This document shows, one piece after another, positions 1 to 8,984 of a DNA stretch of 64,000 nt. Below the pieces are notes generated by a model, which was given only the letters and a program-made list of their open reading frames with translations, ran no database searches and was not told the DNA's origin. The number at the start of each line of letters is the position of its first letter. The first letter of the stretch is position 1. Source of the stretch: Maribacter aquivivus (lineage in GTDB: Bacteria > Bacteroidota > Bacteroidia > Flavobacteriales > Flavobacteriaceae); assembly GCF_900142175.1 (NCBI RefSeq), contig NZ_FQZX01000003.1, positions 342,401 through 406,400 of the forward strand, read 5' to 3'. The position numbers were made by a program, and so were the translations under genes.

Positions 1-141
1 AGTAATATCGAAAAATTGGATATTACCACACGAACAACCTTCTTTTATCCAAAGTGCCTTTCCTTTGTGATGGGTCGTATTACAAATTAAACAACCTGCT
101 TTGCTGTCATCACCGAAAAAAGATTTTATGTGGATTTTCAT
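1..141 (-). CDS. Partial hypothetical zinc-binding-like protein (N-terminal 47 residues)
   Basis: The frame starts with ATG at 141 and runs off the left edge of the window without a stop. The 47 visible residues hold two cysteine pairs (CLIC near residues 17-20 and CSC near 37-39) and a His-His pair, which suggests a small metal-binding fold. I do not recognise the family. It is inside the presumed mobile element, on the same strand as the cassette genes downstream. Confidence 0.5.
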   Translation of the reverse strand, partial: MKIHIKSFFGDDSKAGCLICNTTHHKGKALWIKEGCSCGNIQFFDIT

Positions 142-524
142 TTCACTAAAGTACTTATTATTTGTAATTATTCCATGTTTATGGATTATATCCTTTAATT
201 CTTAAATGAAATTTGCTATTCATTAACTGGGATTAGCTTTGTTTTTTAGGGGTTCTACAATTATATAAATCTATAATTATAGAAGAGTTATGTCTGGGGG
301 TCAGAATCAAAACCCAAATCTTACCAAAACTAATACTATGAAGTGCGAGGTGAATTTATAGAGTAGGGGCAAGCAAAGATCAAGATATATAATGTAGTGT
401 GTGAAATATGGATTTATGCAGTTAAATAAAATCGCATATTTTTAGATTCGATAAATTTATAATATGTAATACTCGGTCTCCGTTGTAGTTACAAATAACC
501 ATTTATTTTCTTAAAACTTTTAAA
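142..524. other. Noncoding stretch between divergent genes
   Basis: No frame of convincing length or composition is present. It separates two divergently transcribed genes, so promoters for both should lie here. I see a short perfect palindrome, CTATAATTATAG, at about 271-282, but no clear promoter pair. Confidence 0.4.
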
Positions 525-2738
525 ATGATTAGAGCAAGCTCAATAAAGAAACTACGAGATGAAATTATAATAAAAGGGATTATGCCTTTTTTAGAGGAGA
601 ATGGTTTTAAGTATTTTAAAAGTAAAAATTGTTTCCGAAAATCTCATGGTATCTATGAGCAAGTACTTAGTTTATCTACACCCCATTCCCCTTTGGAATG
701 GGATGATGAAAAAGATGAGTTAAAGCTTAAATTTCATTTACGATCTAGTATTGAGTCTAGCCAATTTGATAAATGGAAGAAAAAAGAATTAGAGAATGAT
801 AGGTCTTTTAGTCATTTTATAAAGGTTATTCATGGTATTGAAATTGTCGACTTTATTTTATTGGAGAAAAGTGACTTTTTTGAGCCAACTGAAAGTAGAA
901 AATTTAAAAATGCTGTTTCAAGTAGTTTAAGTGGACCGGATGAGGAAAATAGAATTAATTTAAGCCAACTCAAAATCGAGTTGGTTAGTCTTTTTAAAGA
1001 ACTGGATGCTAATTGTGACTCGGTATCTCTTTGGGAAAATAAGAATTATCCAGACAATGGTCATATTGAATTGTTAGTCTTTACGGACAAAAAGGAGTTA
1101 GCAGAAAAAGCTTTAAAAGAGAGATACAACGAACTATGTACATCTATTGAAGAATCGACTATAGAATACGGTGTTGCTCCAAGAGATACAATTAAAATAT
1201 TGGAATTTTTAATTCTTAGAACAAAAAGATTAGTGGGAGTTAATTTTGAAAATCCTTACCAAAGAGATATCAAAATAAAAGATAATCAGAATAAAAAAGT
1301 AAGATTAACAACTGACCTTGGTTATTCTGAACAGCTACGTTTAGATTTAAGTTTGGTAGAATTAAATGGGCATGCTATAAATGAGGAAGGGTTATGCCTT
1401 TTAGTATTTGATAAAAAGAACATTGTCCTTATGAATTCTGAAGGTATCAAACTTAAAGAGTTTGAAATCAATTATCCAAAAGGAGTTGAATATCCAGGAT
1501 CTTATGTTATTACATGGATTGATTCTATAAAAACCTTCGTTTGCAATCATATCTTAATTAATACGGAAAGTCTAGAAGTAATAGAATTACCCTATAATAT
1601 TGATTTTTCTAAATACAAAAACAAAACTATTAGACCCGCATTAAATGATATAGTTTATAACGAAAAAGCTAAAGAGTATGTTACTCTTTTTACAGTAGAT
1701 TATAAAGAGAGTGTATTGTCTATTTACAATGGGCAGGGGAAATTAAAATCAGAATTAACAATTAAGGGGTATGCTAAAAAAATAAACCTTCCCCGTAAAG
1801 AGGTTTTTGTTACCGGGGAGAAAAACTCTTATGACATTTTTAATTTTAAAGGCGAATTTGTTCGGAATATGAAATTTGGGAATGGTAATGATACAATTAC
1901 AATTGCACCCAATGGTAATTTAGTCGTCTTACATTCTTATTCAACAAAATCTCAATATTTCGATTTAAGCAAGAAAAGCGAGAAAGCCTTATGGGCACAT
2001 CCCACATATTTAAAAGGTTACAAAGAAGCTTTCTACAATGATATAAACCATAATTTCGGTATGGGATATACCCAGTTTACACCGGATAATAAATTTATTA
2101 TAGGAGGGGCCGATCATGGTAAATATGTTTATTGGGATACGGATAAACTGGAGAGAAAAGAATTAATTCCGAATAAAGTATATTGGGATATGTTTAAAAG
2201 CTCTAGTTCAACGACTTCGATAAAAGAAACTGTTGTAAAAGTTTTTAAGCCACACGTAGTTCAGCACGAAGGCACTGAATTATTTATAAATAGAAGAAAT
2301 TTTTTAGGTGGTGTAAGTTTTATTGAGAAAAATAAATTGATTGTTACCCAGATGGGAGACAACAAATTGGTTTGGGATAATCAATTGAACAACATTGGGC
2401 ATGTATACGGTTTGGGTAGTGTTAAGTTTGCTAGTCATGATTATTTCGTAACACAACAAGGCATGGAATTAATATTATTTCAAAAAACAAATGACTTGGA
2501 TAATAACTTTGAAACATCCGTATTTAAAGAACCTTCGGTTTTGGTTGATCAAATAATCAAAAATAATATTTCTGAGCCAGAAGAGATAAAAGAGGAGATT
2601 CTGCCTGTAAAAGAAATTATTCCGGAGGAGAAAGTCACTGACATTAAAAAGGAAGTTAAAACAACTGAAAAACAAATTCCTGAATTACAGGTCGAGCCTA
2701 AAAGAAGTTTTTGGTCTAGGTTATTTGGTGGAAAATAA
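525..2738 (+). CDS. Large hypothetical protein with a DUF4304-like N-terminus and a beta-propeller-like body
   Basis: 737 residues, no signal peptide. The first 60 residues (a GF-rich start followed by FRKSHGIYEQVLS) resemble DUF4304-type domains, which are common in immunity or accessory proteins. From about residue 270 to 640 there are repeated strand-turn units with WD and D/N-G turns (YVYWDTDKL, KLVWDNQL), consistent with a WD40-like propeller. The C-terminal 90 residues are Glu/Lys/Pro-rich and end in a short aromatic-basic tail (FWSRLFGGK). It is the only plus-strand gene in the left 19 kb and stands opposite the cassette-like genes. The function is unknown. The domain readings come from pattern only. 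Confidence 0.7.
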   Translation: MIRASSIKKLRDEIIIKGIMPFLEENGFKYFKSKNCFRKSHGIYEQVLSLSTPHSPLEWDDEKDELKLKFHLRSSIESSQFDKWKKKELENDRSFSHFIKVIHGIEIVDFILLEKSDFFEPTESRKFKNAVSSSLSGPDEENRINLSQLKIELVSLFKELDANCDSVSLWENKNYPDNGHIELLVFTDKKELAEKALKERYNELCTSIEESTIEYGVAPRDTIKILEFLILRTKRLVGVNFENPYQRDIKIKDNQNKKVRLTTDLGYSEQLRLDLSLVELNGHAINEEGLCLLVFDKKNIVLMNSEGIKLKEFEINYPKGVEYPGSYVITWIDSIKTFVCNHILINTESLEVIELPYNIDFSKYKNKTIRPALNDIVYNEKAKEYVTLFTVDYKESVLSIYNGQGKLKSELTIKGYAKKINLPRKEVFVTGEKNSYDIFNFKGEFVRNMKFGNGNDTITIAPNGNLVVLHSYSTKSQYFDLSKKSEKALWAHPTYLKGYKEAFYNDINHNFGMGYTQFTPDNKFIIGGADHGKYVYWDTDKLERKELIPNKVYWDMFKSSSSTTSIKETVVKVFKPHVVQHEGTELFINRRNFLGGVSFIEKNKLIVTQMGDNKLVWDNQLNNIGHVYGLGSVKFASHDYFVTQQGMELILFQKTNDLDNNFETSVFKEPSVLVDQIIKNNISEPEEIKEEILPVKEIIPEEKVTDIKKEVKTTEKQIPELQVEPKRSFWSRLFGGK

Positions 2739-2757
2739 GAATTAATTGGTTTTAGAC

Positions 2758-3684
2758 TTAATCATTCCACTCGTCAATTACGTCTCCAATAGGTTTTGGA
2801 CCTCCTGACCTAGGATAGTTTTTATATCTACCAATCTGATCAACAGGAGTAATTGATAGGTGGACATCCCCATTTTCTCTTGGATATAGAAGATACGAGT
2901 GAAGTACTCCCGCCTTTATAATTATGTCCTGTTCAGGTATGAAGGTTCCGTTATTCAAAGGGTCATCCGAGGAGCTACGTTTTTTATTTTTTAACATCCT
3001 AAAACTAAGTTTTGAAAGTGTTTGCTTGGTCGTAGTTTGTGGATTTATAGAGGGATTTATATAGGGTTTTATGTGGTCTTCAAGATTATGTAACGGATAA
3101 TGTTCAATAATGTAATTTTTGTTATTCTTTACTAGGTCAACAAGACCGTACTCGTCCGCTCGATATAAAATACTCCAATACTTTTTTTCTTTTAATTCAA
3201 TTAGACGTTTAATCAAAACTTGGGTAGAGGGAGCCTGTAGCATTTGACTCAAGAGCTTTAAATCTTTTCTGTTCAATTTATACCATGATTGCTCTGATAT
3301 TGCTTTAGCGAACTTGTTTGCTCTGTTTTCGAGAAGTAACTTTTGTTCATGTGCTAGTCTTTCGGATTCTGCTTGCTGATTTTCCTTTATACAATTACTA
3401 CATATCCAGGAAGGTTTTAAGTATGCCTTTGCAATAGTTATAGTATCAGCTTTAAGCTCTTCAATTGATTCACAGTCAGAGCAACTTCTAGTGATTTTTA
3501 GGTAACTAAATTTTTTTGCGATTTTTGAAACTTCGAAACCACTTAACCCAAAAGCTTTACCGATTTTAGAAGGTGTTTCTATGAATTTGTCATTATCTAA
3601 AAACCAATACCTTTTAATGATATTAAGATTCTCTTCACTTAATTCTTCATTAATTACTATTTCAATTTCATATTTGTTATCCAT
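2758..3684 (-). CDS. Hypothetical protein with a zinc-ribbon-like CxxC pair
   Basis: 308 residues from the ATG at 3684. The longer open frame reaching 3750 would translate the GC-rich hairpin upstream, so the shorter start is preferred. Residues about 25-60 look like a helix-turn-helix (KIGKAFGLSGFEVSKIAKKF). They are followed by CSDC (about 68) and CSNC (about 95), spaced like a zinc ribbon. A Glu/Gln/Arg-rich helical stretch follows, then a basic region. It is the last gene of the minus-strand cassette-like series. No matching left boundary motif was found after its stop, so it may be the terminal cassette or not a cassette at all. I do not recognise the family. Confidence 0.65.
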   Translation of the reverse strand: MDNKYEIEIVINEELSEENLNIIKRYWFLDNDKFIETPSKIGKAFGLSGFEVSKIAKKFSYLKITRSCSDCESIEELKADTITIAKAYLKPSWICSNCIKENQQAESERLAHEQKLLLENRANKFAKAISEQSWYKLNRKDLKLLSQMLQAPSTQVLIKRLIELKEKKYWSILYRADEYGLVDLVKNNKNYIIEHYPLHNLEDHIKPYINPSINPQTTTKQTLSKLSFRMLKNKKRSSSDDPLNNGTFIPEQDIIIKAGVLHSYLLYPRENGDVHLSITPVDQIGRYKNYPRSGGPKPIGDVIDEWND

Positions 3685-3690
3685 AAAAAA

Positions 3691-4010
3691 AGCGTGGAAC
3701 TGAACGTGAAGGAACCAGAGGTATCGCCAGACACCCAGACCACCAAACAAGAACAGCCCACGCAGAACGTGGGCGTCTTGGCTTTGATATTGGTAGTCTT
3801 TAAAACTGGCGATTTTCTAGTCCCAAATCAAAAGCTAAACGCTTTTGTATTTTATAATTCTTTACTGTTCCTTATAAGTTTTGATTTATTATTATTCAAA
3901 TTTAGTTTAAATCTATATATTTTATATTTTGATTTAAAAAATCAGCTTAGCAATGATTACATCTGGTGTGTGACATTAGAAGCATGATGTTCATATATAT
4001 TGTTATCAGC
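3691..4010. repeat. Cassette-boundary region: GC-rich hairpin plus AT-rich spacer
   Basis: This lies between the LRR gene and the 308-residue gene. On the minus strand it begins with GCTGATAAC (4010-4002), an R''-like end that overlaps the LRR stop codon. The right-hand part is AT-rich. Positions 3691-3780 are strikingly GC-rich for this genome. They contain a perfect 7-bp hairpin (GCCCACG, loop CAGAA, CGTGGGC) and an outer pairing between GCGTGG at about 3692 and CCCACGC at about 3758. A 97-residue plus-strand frame crossing it is not credible. Confidence 0.45.
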
Positions 4011-5223
4011 TTTTTTCATGAAGCTTCTTAAATATGAGTTTACGTTGTTCTTGGGTAATATTTGTATCATCAAAAGATAGGTACTCCAAGGATTCAATTG
4101 TAAAAAGTTCATCTGGTAAATCATTAATGGTATTACTATTCAAATACAGTGTTTTTAACCTCACTAGTTTTGAAATATCCTTTGGAACAACGTTGATTCG
4201 ATTATTACTGATATCGAGAGTTTCTAAACTTGGGATGTTTATAACCCAATTTGGTAATTCTGATAGTTCACATTCTCTAAGCGTCAGAGATTTTAAGTTT
4301 TTAAATCCATTAATATCAGTACTTAGTCCGCTTAAATCTATTCGTGTGAAGGATACCTTCTCCAATGAATCTATTTGAGAAAAAACTGATAGCAAATTAT
4401 CTGGCTTCAAATTGTTGTTCCCATAAACACGAAAATCTTTGAGTCTTTGACATTTCGCTATTTCAATCGGAAGGATTGTTAAGTGATTGTTCTCAATAGT
4501 AAAAAACTCAAGCTCTTTTAATTCTTTGATTTCAGGTGGAATAATTTGAATAGAATTATCGTATAGATGAATTTTTTTAAGTTTTTTGAGTTTTACTATA
4601 TCTGTTGGTATTTCCTTGATGTAATTTAAATGCAAAGCCAACTCTTCTAACTCTATAAGGTTGAAAAGTCCATCAGGGAATTTAGATAGGTTTAGTCTCC
4701 CCATAGACAAGAATTTCAATTTTCTTAATTCGTACAGTTCACTAGGTATCTCTCCTTTAAACGAAGAGGTGATATCAAGGTAGGTGAGATTTTTTAGTTG
4801 AAGTATAGGCTTTGGAAAACTTGGAAGTCGATTGGTACGGAAGTTTAGATATTCAAGAGATGTCAGTTTAGATATTGCACTTGAAATAGATGATATTCTA
4901 TTGTTGGATATATCTAATTTCGTAAGTGAAGTTAGGTTACTTATTTCATCAGGAATATTGGTTATTTCATTATTATTTAAGTGAAGCTCCTCAAGTTTCC
5001 TGAGTTCAAATATTTCTGATGGTATTTTACTTAAGTGTTGATAGTTTATACGAACTATTTTTAAATTAGGATAGTAAGGGATTTCCTTTATTATAGTTGA
5101 GTCAGTAATTTTTAGATCAGTGATAGTTATGTCATAGCTCAATTTAATATCTTGACTATATACCATACTAGCCATTAGAAAAAATAACAATATGATAACT
5201 GACGTTAATTTTATTTTTTTCAT
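4006..5223 (-). CDS. Secreted leucine-rich-repeat protein
   Basis: 405 residues from the ATG at 5223, which gives a clean signal peptide (MKKIKLTSVIILLFFLMASM, cleaved after VYSQ). A longer frame to 5274 would run into the boundary repeat. From about residue 45 to the end there are roughly sixteen leucine-rich repeats of about 23 residues of the form LxxLxxLxLxxNxIxxIPxxI. Such repeats form a solenoid for protein binding. The product should be exported to the periplasm or cell surface. The stop codon lies inside the boundary motif GCTGATAAC. No enzymatic domain is visible. The gene stands alone, as single-gene cassettes do. Confidence 0.85.
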   Translation of the reverse strand: MKKIKLTSVIILLFFLMASMVYSQDIKLSYDITITDLKITDSTIIKEIPYYPNLKIVRINYQHLSKIPSEIFELRKLEELHLNNNEITNIPDEISNLTSLTKLDISNNRISSISSAISKLTSLEYLNFRTNRLPSFPKPILQLKNLTYLDITSSFKGEIPSELYELRKLKFLSMGRLNLSKFPDGLFNLIELEELALHLNYIKEIPTDIVKLKKLKKIHLYDNSIQIIPPEIKELKELEFFTIENNHLTILPIEIAKCQRLKDFRVYGNNNLKPDNLLSVFSQIDSLEKVSFTRIDLSGLSTDINGFKNLKSLTLRECELSELPNWVINIPSLETLDISNNRINVVPKDISKLVRLKTLYLNSNTINDLPDELFTIESLEYLSFDDTNITQEQRKLIFKKLHEKS

Positions 5224-5229
5224 TTTATT

Positions 5230-5302
5230 GCTGAGAAAGATAAATATAACAAACGTTGTTCTCTCGAAGAGCAACTATGTTTTGTTATATAGTGTTATCT
5301 AC
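5230..5302. repeat. Short attC-like boundary repeat with a strong hairpin
   Basis: The interval separates the LRR gene from the 282-residue gene. The core 5245-5289 folds on itself, with arms TATAACAA and TTGTTATA, inner pairs GTT/AAC and CTC/GAG, and tip GAA. On the minus strand it starts with GTAGATAAC (5302-5294), the complement of the motif upstream of the 282-residue gene. At about 60 nt it is the shortest site in the series. Confidence 0.6.
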
Positions 5303-5305
5303 TTT

Positions 5306-6154
5306 TTATTTTTCATAATTACTTTCATTCAAGTCAAATATCATCTCTCCGTTTACTGTTGACTCGAATAACCTTATTAAGAAATCAATATCTGATCCTT
5401 CCTTCCTTTCATATTGACTTCCTAACTCAAGCTTTTTTTCTTCTTGATTATTAGTCTCACCTGTAAGCAAGTCAATTTGTGAGATTTTAATTTTAGATTC
5501 TACTAATTCTGCAATTTGTTTAATGTTTTTATTAGAAGAAGTTAGCGTTATTCTCTTGTAAGGAAATTGTATAAAATGTGTTCTAATAAATATTTCTTCT
5601 ATTGTCAGATTTCGCTTATATGGTCTTGAAACTTCCTCTTTTGTGTCATAAAGTTGATGATAGTTGGAGAAATTATAATAGGAAAAGTCATTAAAATAAT
5701 AAGAAACAATATCACTATTCACAGTTATTCCCATTGGGATGCCATTATTGTATAACTTTAATTTCTGGAAAATAAATGCTACCCAGCTATGGTATATGTC
5801 ATAACAGACATTACTTAAATCTCCATTATCCGATTCAAAATACGGGCTATAAATATCATCTTCATCTATAAACAGCATAAATTCCTTATCTATTTCCTCT
5901 TCATCAAGAGCAATTGACATTGGAAACTCACATAACTCTCTCCAAAAATAAAGTGTATTAGTTCTATCATATTCCTTTGGAGTTTTTAAGTCATTTAATT
6001 TTGAAAACTTATATTTTTCTCCAATTTGTTCCATTTTCATCTCCAGTTTCACTGTAGATTTATTTAAAGAGTCAAAGAATCTTTCTAGTTCAATTAAACC
6101 TTCTTGATCTATTGTAAAGTTTTCCTTTAAGTATTTAAAAATTTTGTTAAACAT
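5306..6154 (-). CDS. Hypothetical acidic cytoplasmic protein (cassette gene)
   Basis: 282 residues, without signal peptide or membrane segment. It is rich in Glu, Asp, Phe and Tyr. No motif is recognised. The gene is bracketed by complementary ends: GTTATCTAC just past its stop (5294-5302) and GTAGATAA just before its start (6171-6178). This is the arrangement expected for a single-gene cassette. The function is unknown. Confidence 0.65.
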   Translation of the reverse strand: MFNKIFKYLKENFTIDQEGLIELERFFDSLNKSTVKLEMKMEQIGEKYKFSKLNDLKTPKEYDRTNTLYFWRELCEFPMSIALDEEEIDKEFMLFIDEDDIYSPYFESDNGDLSNVCYDIYHSWVAFIFQKLKLYNNGIPMGITVNSDIVSYYFNDFSYYNFSNYHQLYDTKEEVSRPYKRNLTIEEIFIRTHFIQFPYKRITLTSSNKNIKQIAELVESKIKISQIDLLTGETNNQEEKKLELGSQYERKEGSDIDFLIRLFESTVNGEMIFDLNESNYEK

Positions 6155-6170
6155 TTATATTTTGAAAATT

Positions 6171-6311
6171 GTAGATAAAGCTTATTGTTTAGTTTTATTT
6201 TTTCTTGTCCAAAGCTAAATCTATAAGATTTAGCGACTTTATAAATATACACAGACCTTTCCGGTTAGCCCTAAAGTCCGCATTACGTTTAGGTTTTGTT
6301 GCCTACCGGCT
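6171..6311. repeat. attC-like boundary repeat (subfamily shared with 10.1 and 44.0 kb)
   Basis: The 5' end is GTAGATAA at 6171 and the 3' end GTTGCCTACCGGCT at 6298-6311. The centre carries a perfect 9-bp hairpin, GCTAAATCT-ATA-AGATTTAGC (6214-6234), followed by GCGACTTTATAAATATACAC. The flanks are almost identical to the sites at 10068-10290 and 43952-44167, while the hairpin tip differs. The stop codon of the next gene (6289) lies inside the site. Confidence 0.65.
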
Positions 6312-6993
6312 TATTTTTTTCATGTTCAATTGTAATTTTTATTATTTGATATATATAGTTTTCAAATATTTTCAAGAAATTAAACACGAATATTTTGTCA
6401 TTTAATTTAATCCACCCGTTACTATCGATTACTATTCCCTCAAGTTGTGATAGTTCTTTAGTTAATTCAGACTGGTTATTACCAAATCTAGAATTATTGT
6501 GCGCTATTTTATTTCGTATTTTCTGATATTTAGTTATCGAAGACCATAATTTGTCGGTTTTTGATAAGTCAAGTCCAACTACTTTTTCTAAGTATTTTTT
6601 TGACTTAGAAATATAATTAGTTCCAGATAAATCATCTGCAGAGATATTAAATTCAAAGTATTTCATATAGTTCTCTGTCAAAGACTTTAAATAATTTTCA
6701 AAAAGTGAGTATGTTGTGATAAAAGTACTTTCCAATTTTAATTTTTTAAAACCTTTATTAAAGTCTTGATAATCCTCAATAAAAATTGTCATTCTCGAAG
6801 GGTCTAGAATATCATTGTTAGATTGGTATTCGCTTATCTCCTTTTCTATTTCCAAGCTTCTTGCAATAAAGTATTTATCTACTGTAGTTAAATAATATCT
6901 TATAGTATCAATCTTATATTTACCAACCATAAACAAGTCATATTCCAATTGATTTATAAACTCTTCAAATGATATTTCTCTTGACTTAGACAT
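6289..6993 (-). CDS. HEPN-like hypothetical protein (cassette gene)
   Basis: 234 residues, all-helical in character. Around residues 168-178 the segment YQKIRNKIAHNNS contains the R-x4-H motif (RNKIAH) typical of HEPN domains. The preceding helix (SLFENYLKSLTENYMKYF) matches the usual HEPN layout. HEPN proteins are often RNases in toxin-antitoxin or antiphage systems, and others are inactive scaffolds. No partner gene is adjacent, so the role is inference. The C-terminus runs into the downstream boundary repeat. The ends flanking the gene (GTTGCAAACAAGCT before, AGCCGGTAGGCAAC after, minus strand) are largely complementary. Confidence 0.7.
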   Translation of the reverse strand: MSKSREISFEEFINQLEYDLFMVGKYKIDTIRYYLTTVDKYFIARSLEIEKEISEYQSNNDILDPSRMTIFIEDYQDFNKGFKKLKLESTFITTYSLFENYLKSLTENYMKYFEFNISADDLSGTNYISKSKKYLEKVVGLDLSKTDKLWSSITKYQKIRNKIAHNNSRFGNNQSELTKELSQLEGIVIDSNGWIKLNDKIFVFNFLKIFENYIYQIIKITIEHEKNKPVGNKT

Positions 6994-7013
6994 TTTAGTT
7001 TAATAGAGTTTTT

Positions 7014-7216
7014 AGCTTGTTTGCAACGATTAGTATATGGCAAGTAGGGCTGAAACAAGCGATTATTTTCGGTTTAGCCACAAGCCAAAACTTTTGCATT
7101 TTATTTTAATTTTTCTTCTTTAATACCAAATCAAAAGATTTGGCGACTTTGTAAATAGACAATAAACTTTGGGTTGAACACTAATTGTCCTATTTGCTTA
7201 ATATAGTGTTAGCACC
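7014..7216. repeat. attC-like boundary repeat, about 200 nt
   Basis: It runs from AGCTTGTTTGCAAC (7014) to GTTAGCACC (7208-7216). Its centre has the hairpin CCAAATC-AAAA-GATTTGG (7126-7143), followed by CGACTTTGTAAATAGACAAT. Between the ends there are further weakly complementary arms. A degenerate relative of the left half (GGTAAGTAGGG...CAATTATTTTCG) occurs at 41.1 and 49.3 kb. Confidence 0.65.
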
Positions 7217-7221
7217 TTTTA

Positions 7222-7854
7222 TTATTTAGAGGGTTTGAATTCATAGATTAGGATTTTTTCATCATCTACTGCGTAATCACAACCATTTTTGTAGATGTCT
7301 AAGTAGTTTACTAAATCGACATCAGCTTTAATTAATCCAGAAAGAAGTGCATTTACTAAATAGCTATCCGAAGCAATATTATAAAGAACTTCTTTTAGTG
7401 CATACAATCGTTTGTCATTATCAATATTTTCTATGACGAAATCTACAACTCCTTCATACAATATTGTATTGTTATCTGTCTCTCTAGCTTCATAAAGTTC
7501 ATCTCTATCAGTAACAAATAGAAATTTAGGAGAGTCTATTATCTCTTTCAGTTCTTTAGAATCAGGTATATGCTCAATAATCTTTCGTTTTTCTCTTAAA
7601 TCATTTATTACCCAATCTTTAACGTTACCTTGACTTTCTTTCTCATTGCTGAAAGCATACTTTATATTTTTGTAAATCGAGCTGTCAAAGTATTTTGTGA
7701 TTTCCGTAATGAATTTGTCAAATTCAGGAGTGTATCCTTCTAAAAGAGTCTCCATTAACAAAGTTGAAAAATGAAAGCTATCAAATTCCTTTTTTTCTTC
7801 ACAAAAGTCACACCAGTCATTAAGGAGGTCATTATCAAAGGAAGCCTTATACAT
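7222..7854 (-). CDS. Hypothetical protein (cassette gene)
   Basis: 210 residues, strongly acidic, mostly helical, no signal peptide. A short N-terminal segment contains two cysteines (WCDFCEEKKEFDSFHF). Nothing identifies a family. The gene is exactly framed by GTTAGCACC after the stop and GGTGCTAAC before the start, a perfect 9-nt inverted pair. This is the clearest example of the cassette geometry in the window. Confidence 0.65.
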   Translation of the reverse strand: MYKASFDNDLLNDWCDFCEEKKEFDSFHFSTLLMETLLEGYTPEFDKFITEITKYFDSSIYKNIKYAFSNEKESQGNVKDWVINDLREKRKIIEHIPDSKELKEIIDSPKFLFVTDRDELYEARETDNNTILYEGVVDFVIENIDNDKRLYALKEVLYNIASDSYLVNALLSGLIKADVDLVNYLDIYKNGCDYAVDDEKILIYEFKPSK

Positions 7855-7871
7855 TGTTTTAATTTTTAATT

Positions 7872-8066
7872 GGTGCTAACGTTTCGGCTATGGTTAGTAC
7901 GGGATTTCGAAGGAATGAACTTTCGATTAAGCACTTAGCCAAATTTTTAATTTTTTCTTTATTTCAATAGACACGCAAAATTGAAAATTTTGCGGACTTT
8001 ATTCAAGGTACTCCACTTTAGGTTAAGCACCAAAACCCGTATTAACTATAGCCATTGTTGTACATA
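7872..8066. repeat. attC-like boundary repeat, about 195 nt
   Basis: It begins GGTGCTAAC (7872-7880) and ends GTTGTACATA (8057-8066). Just inside, the outer arms GGCTATGGTTAGTACGGG and CCCGTATTAACTATAGCC are near-perfect reverse complements. The central tip CGCAAAATT-GAA-AATTTTGCG (7974-7994) is a perfect 9-bp stem. The whole interval can fold as one long imperfect hairpin, as attC sites do. Confidence 0.7.
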
Positions 8067-8067
8067 G

Positions 8068-8976
8068 TTATTCTTCGATTAGACTTTTTAAAAGTTCTTC
8101 TTTAGGTGTTATATATTTTTTGTCTAGTTCCTCCCAAACAAGTTCATTATCTAGTTTTTTACAAAAGTGACCGCCATTTCCAATCGTCATTTTCATTTTG
8201 TTTTTATAAAGCATTGAAGTTGTAGCAACTTCTGGATATAAAAATTCATCTACTATACTTGTAGGTAAGACTAAATTTGCTCCAACATAGCTAGTTTGCA
8301 CACTCGGATAAGTAATTCCTTGAACATCCTTGTGTGTCAATACTAATTCTGTATAAGCAGTTGAAATTTTATAATCGTTGTGACTTTCTGCAATACGAGC
8401 ATATTCGTTACTTATAAAAATTAAGAAATCTTCAAAAAATCCTGTATCAACACCTTGTAATTCTTTTGCAAGCTGTTTTTGTTTTTCATATGAAGCTTTT
8501 ATGTCTTCGTTATTTTTAATTGCCTCTTCGGCAAAAACAACTTCTGCGATAATTAGTTCTTTTTTATTTCTCCATCTACTAACTGTAAAAAGCTCTCCAT
8601 CCATTTGCACAGAGTTGTTGTCTAAAAATAATCGTGAAGTTTCAGCAATTGCTGTTACACGTGCTTTGTCAAGTTTAGATGTTTGAATAGCTGAATAAAA
8701 TAGTACTTCGTGTGGTTTGTTTGCTCTTCCAAATTTGCTAAGCTTTTTAATAACTTCTTCATTCTTTATATATCCTAAATCTTCGATGGATTTAAAAAGA
8801 GGAGTTCCGTTATTAGCTCTGGCTCTTTCAATAGAACTTTCAGGTCGGAGCTTTGCTAGCGGAATAGGAATTTTACTGATTGAGTTTTTAAGAATATCCA
8901 TCAGTTCTCCATATTCAACACTTTCTAAGTTCTTTGAATACTCTTGTAGTTTTTTAAATGCTTCTATGTAGTTCAT
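8068..8976 (-). CDS. RES-domain-like protein (cassette gene)
   Basis: 302 residues. Three segments match the pattern of RES domains, named for conserved Arg, Glu and Ser: an Arg-rich start (IERARANNGTPLF), a central GRAN...VLFYSA followed by AIAETSRLF, and a late segment GITYPSVQTSYVGANLVLP. Known RES toxins degrade NAD+ and are neutralised by a Xre-type antitoxin. No antitoxin gene is adjacent, and the protein is longer than usual toxins, so NADase activity is only inferred. The gene is flanked by the perfect inverted pair GTTGTACATA and TATGTACAAC. Confidence 0.65.
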   Translation of the reverse strand: MNYIEAFKKLQEYSKNLESVEYGELMDILKNSISKIPIPLAKLRPESSIERARANNGTPLFKSIEDLGYIKNEEVIKKLSKFGRANKPHEVLFYSAIQTSKLDKARVTAIAETSRLFLDNNSVQMDGELFTVSRWRNKKELIIAEVVFAEEAIKNNEDIKASYEKQKQLAKELQGVDTGFFEDFLIFISNEYARIAESHNDYKISTAYTELVLTHKDVQGITYPSVQTSYVGANLVLPTSIVDEFLYPEVATTSMLYKNKMKMTIGNGGHFCKKLDNELVWEELDKKYITPKEELLKSLIEE

Positions 8977-8984
8977 TTTCTAAT

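Noticed and set aside
2685..3750. Longer start (3750) for the 308-residue gene
   Set aside because: The extra 22 residues are encoded by the GC-rich hairpin. The ATG at 3684 has a normal N-terminus.
3694..3987. 97-residue plus-strand frame
   Set aside because: It reads through the GC-rich hairpin and AT-rich spacer of a cassette boundary. The composition is not protein-like after residue 40.
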